Shown here: one piece after another, positions 6,024 through 10,085 of the stretch
Layout: each line of letters opens with the position of its first letter
How positions within the stretch are numbered: position 1 is the first letter of the stretch
Assembly: GCA_035264445.1 (NCBI GenBank)
Contig: DATFQE010000229.1
Location: 1-10,085, forward strand
DNA from: DATFQE01 sp035264445
GTDB lineage: Bacteria; Actinomycetota; Thermoleophilia; Gaiellales; Gaiellaceae
Length of the DNA stretch: 10,085 nucleotides
Direction of reading: 5' to 3'
Program-made: the position numbers and the translations under genes
The notes under the pieces: model-generated
What the model was told of the DNA's origin: nothing
The model's input: only the letters and a program-made list of their open reading frames with translations
Database searches by the model: none

Positions 6024-7279
6024 CGTCCACCGTGACGCCACAGACACGTGCGCCTTTCGCCACCGTCGAGGAGGCGATCGAGGACATCCGCGAGGGGAAG
6101 TTCGTGGTCGTCGTGGACGCGGCCGACCGCGAGAACGAGGGCGACCTCACGATCGCGGCCCAGTTCGCCACACCCGAGGCAATCAACTTCATGGCCATGC
6201 ACGCGCGCGGCCTGATCTGCCTGTGCCTGACCGAGGAGCGCTGCGACGAGCTCGGCCTGCGGCAGATGACCGACCGGAACGAAACGCCGTACGGCACCGC
6301 GTTCACGGTTTCGGTGGAGGCGCGCGAGGGCGTTACAACCGGAATCTCGGCGCACGATCGCTCACACACGATCCAGGTCGCGATCGATCCGAGCAAGGGC
6401 GCCGACGCGCTCGTCCAGCCCGGCCACGTCTTCCCGCTCCGTGCCAAGCCCGGCGGCGTCCTGAGGCGCGCGGGCCAGACCGAGGCCGCCGTCGACCTCG
6501 CCCGGCTGGCGGGCCTGAATCCGGCCGGCGTGGTCTGCGAGATCATGAACGAGGACGGGACGATGGCGCGCGTCGGCGACCTGATCCCGTACTGCGAGCG
6601 TCACGACGTCAAGCTGGTCACCGTCGCCGACCTGATCGAGTACCGGCGCCGCACCGAGAAGCTCGTCGAGCGGATGACCTCCGTCCGCCTGCCGACGGGG
6701 TACGGCGAGTTCACCGCGGTCGCCTTCCGCGAAACCCTCACCGGCAAGCACCACGTCGCGCTCGTGCGCGGCGACGTCGACGGGGCGGAGGACGTGCTGG
6801 TGCGCGTGCACTCGGAGTGCCTGACGGGCGACGTCTTCCACTCGCTCCGCTGCGACTGCGGCGAGCAGCTCGCGCGGGCGCTTCAGCGGATCGCCGGAGA
6901 GGATCGCGGCGTCCTGCTCTACATGGCCCAGGAGGGCCGCGGGATCGGGCTCCTGAACAAGCTCAAGGCCTACGAGCTGCAGGAGAACGGTCTCGACACC
7001 GTGGAAGCGAACCTCGAGCTCGGCCTCCCGATCGACGCGCGCGAGTACGGGATCGGCTCGCAGATCCTGGCCGACCTGGGGCTCTCGACGATCCGGATCC
7101 TGACGAACAACCCGAAGAAGCTGAGCGGGATCGAGGGCTTCGGGCTGACCGTCGTGGAGCAAGTGCCGATCGAGGTGCAGCCGAACGCGGAGAACCAGCG
7201 CTACCTCGAGGCGAAGCGCGACAAGCTCGGCCACCGATTGCACCACCAGGACGTCAAGTTCGACGCGGAGAGCGAGTGA
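6020..7279 (+). CDS. ribBA: Bifunctional 3,4-dihydroxy-2-butanone 4-phosphate synthase / GTP cyclohydrolase II
   Basis: RibBA supplies both precursors of riboflavin. The RibB half (about 13-213) converts ribulose 5-phosphate to the four-carbon unit; it has DRENEGD at 36-42, HARGLIC at 61-67, GISAHDR at 108-114, HVFPLRAKPGGVL at 136-148 and GQTEAAVDLARLAG at 152-165. The RibA half (about 215-405) opens GTP; it has the zinc ligands Cys257, Cys268 and Cys270 in HSECLTGD and RCDCGEQL, QEGRGIGL at 294-301, YGIGSQIL at 343-350 and LTNNPKKL at 361-368. Both active sites look complete, so both activities are expected. The 419 residues are normal for the fusion. The start overlaps the ribE stop (ATGA). 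ribH follows after 34 bases. Confidence 0.97.
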   Translation: MTSTVTPQTRAPFATVEEAIEDIREGKFVVVVDAADRENEGDLTIAAQFATPEAINFMAMHARGLICLCLTEERCDELGLRQMTDRNETPYGTAFTVSVEAREGVTTGISAHDRSHTIQVAIDPSKGADALVQPGHVFPLRAKPGGVLRRAGQTEAAVDLARLAGLNPAGVVCEIMNEDGTMARVGDLIPYCERHDVKLVTVADLIEYRRRTEKLVERMTSVRLPTGYGEFTAVAFRETLTGKHHVALVRGDVDGAEDVLVRVHSECLTGDVFHSLRCDCGEQLARALQRIAGEDRGVLLYMAQEGRGIGLLNKLKAYELQENGLDTVEANLELGLPIDAREYGIGSQILADLGLSTIRILTNNPKKLSGIEGFGLTVVEQVPIEVQPNAENQRYLEAKRDKLGHRLHHQDVKFDAESE

Positions 7280-7313
7280 GTCCGACCGGTCGGGTCGTTA
7301 GAACTTCGGCGAG

Positions 7314-8015
7314 GTGTCGGTGAGCGATCGGTTCGAGGAGCTGCGGCGCACGTTCGACGAGGACGCGCCGAACGACGTCGACGACCACGACCTGCACGAG
7401 GAGGCGAGCGAGGACGTCCTCAGCGCGCTCGCCGAGCCGGAGGAGGTCGCGGTCGAGGAGCCGGAGGCCGAAGCGGAGCCGGCGCCCGAGCGCGAGGCCG
7501 AGCCCGAGCCGGTCGCCGAGCATGCCCCGCCGGGCTTTCATGTTCCCGACGGCTATTCGGCGCTCGAGGGCTCTCCCAGCGGCGACGGCCGCGCGGTCGG
7601 CGTCGTCGTCAGCCGCTTCAACGGCGACATCACCAACCGCCTGCTCGCTCGGGCGCTGACCGCGCTCGAGGAGCAGGGTGTCGCGCGCGACGCCGTCACG
7701 GTCGTTCCCGTTCCGGGCGCGTTCGAGCTGCCGCTGGCCGCGATGGCCCTAGCGAAGACGCGGAGCTATGCGTGCATCGTGGCGCTCGGCTGCGTCATCC
7801 GCGGCGAGACGGCCCACTTCGAGTACGTGGCGGGCGAGGCCGCGAGCGGCCTGCAGCTCGCCGCGCTCGAGACGGGCGTGCCGGTCGCCTTCGGCGTACT
7901 TACGTGCGAGAACGTCGAGCAGGCCGAGGCGCGGATCGAGCGAGCCGCCGACGCCGCCCGCGGCGCGCTCGAGATGGCCGACCTGTTCGGGCAGATGCGC
8001 GCTCAGGCGCGCTGA
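7314..8015 (+). CDS. ribH: 6,7-dimethyl-8-ribityllumazine synthase with acidic N-terminal extension
   Basis: RibH condenses the RibB and RibD-branch products into lumazine, usually within a pentamer or a 60-subunit shell. The family domain starts near residue 78: VVVSRFN at 97-103, PVPGAFELP at 132-140, GCVIRGETAHFEYV at 159-172 with catalytic His168, and VAFGVLTCEN at 191-200. Residues 1 to about 77 are an extra Glu/Asp/Pro/Ala-rich segment, so the total is 233 residues against about 155 usual. The segment stays in frame with G/C-rich third positions, so it is likely translated. Near the C-terminus, QAEAR (203-207) goes almost straight into the last helix, lacking the usual RAG...NKG loop. 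Start: GTG 7314 lies 9 bases after a weak TAGAAC (7299-7304); GTG 7320 has GAGG (7311-7314) 5 bases upstream and is equally possible. The two differ by two residues. Confidence 0.93.
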   Translation: MSVSDRFEELRRTFDEDAPNDVDDHDLHEEASEDVLSALAEPEEVAVEEPEAEAEPAPEREAEPEPVAEHAPPGFHVPDGYSALEGSPSGDGRAVGVVVSRFNGDITNRLLARALTALEEQGVARDAVTVVPVPGAFELPLAAMALAKTRSYACIVALGCVIRGETAHFEYVAGEAASGLQLAALETGVPVAFGVLTCENVEQAEARIERAADAARGALEMADLFGQMRAQAR

Positions 8016-8036
8016 GGGTTTCCCCAATCGGTTAGC

Positions 8037-8042
8037 TACACT
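8037..8042 (+). promoter_or_regulatory. Putative -10 box for leaderless rpmB transcription
   Basis: TACACT, identical to the box before def, ends 10 bases before the rpmB ATG at 8053. It lies in the true intergenic gap after ribH, and the bases between (ggcgcgtccc) contain no Shine-Dalgarno. This is one of the best boxes in the window and probably separates the ribosomal gene from the riboflavin operon. No obvious -35 hexamer is seen. Confidence 0.5.
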
Positions 8043-8052
8043 GGCGCGTCCC

Positions 8053-8244
8053 ATGGCCAAGGTATGCGCAGTTTGCGGGAAGAAGCCGTCCTTCGGGAAC
8101 AGCCGAAGCCACTCGATGGTGGCGACGAAGCGGCGCTTCAACCCGAATCTCCAGCGCGTCCGCGTGCTGCTCGGCGGCAAGCCGACCCGCGCGTACGTCT
8201 GCACACGCTGCCTCAAGGCCGGCAAGGTCCAAAAGGCTGTTTAG
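8053..8244 (+). CDS. rpmB: Large-subunit ribosomal protein bL28, zinc-binding type
   Basis: The 63-residue, very basic protein has the L28 pattern MAKVCAVCGKKPSFGNSRSHS, then TKRRFNPNLQ at 25-34, a beta-rich middle, and YVCTRCLKAGKV at 48-59. Cys5/Cys8 and Cys50/Cys53 make two CxxC pairs expected to bind one zinc (the C+ form; zinc-free paralogues often replace it under zinc starvation in Actinobacteria). ATG 8053 is chosen over the longer open frame upstream because it gives the exact family N-terminus and follows a TACACT box. The gene lies between ribH (37-base gap) and the FakA-like gene (24-base gap). The pairing of rpmB with yloV-type genes is also common in Firmicutes. Confidence 0.96.
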   Translation: MAKVCAVCGKKPSFGNSRSHSMVATKRRFNPNLQRVRVLLGGKPTRAYVCTRCLKAGKVQKAV

Positions 8245-8250
8245 CGCTCA

Positions 8251-8256
8251 TAGCGT
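8251..8256 (+). promoter_or_regulatory. Putative -10 box for the FakA-like gene
   Basis: TAGCGT ends 12 bases before GTG 8269, giving a leader of about 5 bases if transcription starts 7 bases downstream. The overlapping TAAGAA (8256-8261) has a better 7-base spacing but no final T. No Shine-Dalgarno is visible. Confidence 0.3.
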
Positions 8257-8268
8257 AAGAATCAGCGT

Positions 8269-9837
8269 GTGAGCGACCACGACGTCGCCCTCGCGGTTTC
8301 TCGGGCCGCGCTCGGCTCGCTGGAGCGGAACCGGCGCCGGATCGACGACCTGAACGTCTATCCCGTTCCCGACGGCGATACGGGCACGAACATGACGCTG
8401 ACCGTCCGCGCGGTCGTGGAGACGCTCGAGCGCGAAGGCGATCCCGCCGCCGACCGAGCGTCGGTCGCGAGGTTCGTCGCCCGTGCTGCCCTGCTCGGCG
8501 GCCGCGGGAACTCGGGCGTGATCCTCTCGGTGATCGTTCGCGGCGTCACGGACGTGCTCGGCGAGGCAGACACGATCGACGCGAAAGCGATCGCGGCGGC
8601 GCTTCGCTCCGCGAGCGACCTGGCGTACTCGAAGGTGAGCAATCCCGTCGAGGGGACGATGCTGACCGCGACTCGCGTCCTTGCCGAGACGGCGGAGGGC
8701 GCGGGCGACGTCGAGCTGCCCGACCTGCTGCGCCTGCTCGTCGAGCGAGGCGACGCGGCGGTCCTACGCACGCAGGAGCAGCTGGACGTCCTTCGCGACG
8801 CGGGGGTCGTCGACGCCGGAGCGGCCGGCCTGCTCGAGGCCGTCCGCGGGATCGCGTCGCACGTGACCGGCGAGCCGCTCCCCGAGGCTCCCGAGGAGGA
8901 GCTCGCCGGAATCCGGTCGGCACACCAGGAGCTGTCTCGATTCCGCTACTGCACCGGCTTCGTCGTCGAGGGCGAGCGCCTCGACGCGGAGCTGCTCGAA
9001 CGGGAGCTGGCGCCGCTCGGCGACTCGCTGCTGGTCGTCGGCGACGAGACGGCTCTCAAGGTGCACGTCCACACCGACGACCCCGGTCGGGCGCTCCAGC
9101 TCGCCACCGCGGTCGGGGTCGTCGAGGCGGTGGAGGTCGCGAACATGCACCGGCAGACCACGGAGCGCGAGGACCGGCTGCTCGATTCGGCCGAGACGAC
9201 GGCGACGGCGCTCGTGGCGGTGTCGGTCGGCGAGGGTAACCGGCGGCTGTTCGAGTCGTCGGGGGCGACGGTTGTGGACGGCGGCGAGACGATGAACCCG
9301 TCCACCGAGGCGCTCCTGCGTGCAATCGAGGCTGCGCCCGGCGGCGAGGTGGTCGTGCTGCCCAACAACCCGAACGTCTTCATGGCCGCCGACGAGGCCG
9401 CCTCGCTCGCGGCCAAGCCGGTCCACGTCGTCCGCTCCGGCTCGATCCAGGCGGGTCTCGCCGCCGCGATCGTGCACGACGCCTCCCGTCCCGGCGAGGA
9501 AGACGCGGCCGAGCTGGCCGAGGCGGTCGAGGAGGTCGCGGTCGGCGCCGTCACCGTCGCGTCGCGCCCGGTCGAGGGCGTCGCCGAGGAAGGCGACTTC
9601 CTGGGCCTGGTCGGGCGCGAGCCGGTCGTCGGCGGCAAGGAGCTGGCGGAGGTCGCGGAACAGGTCGTCGAAGCGCTGCTCGACGAGCCGCACGATCTCC
9701 TGACCGTGCTCACGGGCGCCGACGACTCCGAGCTCGACGGGCTGCTCGAGCGGCTCGGGAGCCGCTGGCCGGAGCTCGAGGTCCACGTCCACGACGGCGG
9801 GCAACCCCACTACCGGCTGCTGCTCTCCGCCGAGTAG
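8269..9837 (+). CDS. fakA: DAK2-domain kinase, FakA/YloV family
   Basis: FakA-type proteins bind ATP and phosphorylate fatty acids presented by a separate FakB (DegV-fold) carrier, feeding phospholipid synthesis. The product has 522 residues. The N-terminal DAK2 kinase domain (1 to about 200) has NVYPVPDGDTGTNM at 29-42, whose Asp35 and Asp37 bind Mg-ATP, plus GGRGNSGVIL at 77-86, NPVEGTMLTA at 125-134 and DAGAAGLLEAV at 172-182. The middle domain has YCTGF (Cys228) and LKVHVHTDDPG (His256, His258), matching the Cys/His/His set reported as metal-binding in staphylococcal FakA. The C-terminal domain (about 312-522) has GGETMNPST at 328-336, VLPNNPN at 353-359 and GGQPHY at 510-515. GTG 8269 gives the normal family N-terminus. 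No fakB is in the window, so the fatty-acid role is inferred from the family. The yloU (Asp23) gene that often precedes it is missing. Confidence 0.92.
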   Translation: MSDHDVALAVSRAALGSLERNRRRIDDLNVYPVPDGDTGTNMTLTVRAVVETLEREGDPAADRASVARFVARAALLGGRGNSGVILSVIVRGVTDVLGEADTIDAKAIAAALRSASDLAYSKVSNPVEGTMLTATRVLAETAEGAGDVELPDLLRLLVERGDAAVLRTQEQLDVLRDAGVVDAGAAGLLEAVRGIASHVTGEPLPEAPEEELAGIRSAHQELSRFRYCTGFVVEGERLDAELLERELAPLGDSLLVVGDETALKVHVHTDDPGRALQLATAVGVVEAVEVANMHRQTTEREDRLLDSAETTATALVAVSVGEGNRRLFESSGATVVDGGETMNPSTEALLRAIEAAPGGEVVVLPNNPNVFMAADEAASLAAKPVHVVRSGSIQAGLAAAIVHDASRPGEEDAAELAEAVEEVAVGAVTVASRPVEGVAEEGDFLGLVGREPVVGGKELAEVAEQVVEALLDEPHDLLTVLTGADDSELDGLLERLGSRWPELEVHVHDGGQPHYRLLLSAE

Positions 9838-9865
9838 GAACCCGCGCGCCGGGGGCGTAAGGTTC
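9838..9865 (+). repeat. Short inverted repeat between the FakA-like gene and the response regulator
   Basis: GAACC (9838-9842) and GGTTC (9861-9865) are reverse complements 18 bases apart. CCCG (9841-9844) and CGGG (9850-9853) could pair as a smaller alternative hairpin. The right arm overlaps the putative -10 box. No T-run follows, so it is not a standard terminator. It may be an operator or chance. Confidence 0.3.
9858..9863 (+). promoter_or_regulatory. Putative -10 box for the response regulator gene
   Basis: TAAGGT ends 6 bases before GTG 9870, consistent with a leaderless start. The AAGG inside it could instead act as a weak Shine-Dalgarno 7 bases from the GTG, so the reading is ambiguous. 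Confidence 0.35.
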
Positions 9866-9869
9866 GTCC

Positions 9870-10085
9870 GTGGTAGCGGTCGCGCGAATCCGGGTCGCCC
9901 TGGTGGAGGACAACGACGTCTTCCGCGAGGCGCTCGAGCTGCTTCTCGGCCTGCGCCCCGAGATCCAGATCGTCGCCGCGCTCGGCGACGGCTACGACGT
10001 CGTCGACGTCTGCCGGCGCCTCGAGCCGGACGTCGTCGTCATGGACTACCGGCTGCCCGGCCTCGACGGCGTGCAGGCCACCGCG
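9870..10085 (+). CDS. Response regulator receiver domain, probably NarL/FixJ type (partial)
   Basis: The first 72 residues run to the window edge without a stop. They form the start of a CheY-like receiver: RVALVEDND at 8-16 with acidic Glu13/Asp14, FREALELLLGLRP at 18-30, the beta strand and turn IVAALGDGYDVVDV at 34-47, and PDVVVMDYRLPGLDG at 53-67, where Asp59 is the expected phosphorylation site. The spacing and the MDYRLPGLDGVQAT wording are typical of NarL/LuxR-type two-component regulators, but the output domain lies beyond the window, so the class is inferred. GTG 9870 is chosen because it gives the normal receiver N-terminus and follows TAAGGT. No partner histidine kinase is visible. 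It is 32 bases after the FakA-like gene with no sign of functional linkage. Confidence 0.9.
   Translation, partial: MVAVARIRVALVEDNDVFREALELLLGLRPEIQIVAALGDGYDVVDVCRRLEPDVVVMDYRLPGLDGVQATA

Noticed and set aside
7280..7313. FMN riboswitch or attenuator upstream of riboflavin genes
   Set aside because: No gap in the cluster is long enough for an RFN element. The largest, 34 bases before ribH, has no such structure, and the ribD and ribBA starts overlap upstream genes.
8016..8052. Rho-independent terminator after ribH (GGG-TTT-CCC)
   Set aside because: The possible stem is only 3 bp and no T-run follows.
8764..9810. 348-residue minus-strand ORF opposite the FakA-like gene
   Set aside because: Shadow of the G/C-rich third positions of the sense gene; composition is Arg/Asp/Leu/Val-rich with no domain seen.
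9841..9857. GC hairpin as a terminator after the FakA-like gene
   Set aside because: Stem of 4 bp (CCCG/CGGG) without a downstream T-run; too weak to call.

Overview
The window looks like chromosomal housekeeping DNA from a high-GC actinobacterium. It holds twelve genes, all on the + strand and tightly packed. The gene order priA-def-fmt-rpe-ribD, the bifunctional RibBA, and start codons that sit a few bases after TANNNT boxes without a Shine-Dalgarno sequence all suit Actinobacteria. PriA keeps intact helicase motifs, unlike the degenerate PriA of classical Actinomycetes (Streptomyces, Mycobacterium). Together with the compact Fmt, this makes a deep-branching class such as Thermoleophilia plausible. 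That placement is inference. I see no mobile element, CRISPR array, tRNA or rRNA.

Layout. 1-127: the tail of an unrecognised membrane protein. 128-267: a 140-base gap with no convincing gene. 268-3569: priA, def and fmt (replication restart, removal of the formyl group from new proteins, and formylation of initiator tRNA). 3572-8015: rpe, ribD, a 77-residue unknown, ribE, ribBA and ribH. This is a near-complete route from GTP and ribulose 5-phosphate to riboflavin, headed by the epimerase that interconverts ribulose 5-phosphate and xylulose 5-phosphate. 8053-8244: rpmB (ribosomal protein L28). 8269-9837: a FakA/YloV-type DAK2 kinase subunit. 9870-10085: the receiver domain of a response regulator that runs off the window.

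The genes are joined by overlaps (def/fmt by 1 base, rpe/ribD GTGA, ribD/unknown ORF by 17 bases, ribE/ribBA ATGA) or by gaps of 38 bases or fewer. Even so, most starts that are not purely translation-coupled have a TANNNT box 6-12 bases upstream and no Shine-Dalgarno. This suggests that the apparent operon is broken up by many internal promoters giving leaderless or nearly leaderless mRNAs.

No wholly new system is evident. The points worth a second look are the leaderless-promoter pattern, the small unknown ORF inside the riboflavin cluster, the acidic N-terminal extension and shortened C-terminal loop of RibH, the Met-to-Gly change in the Rpe active site, the reduced C-terminal domain of Fmt, and a long perfect inverted repeat inside rpe.
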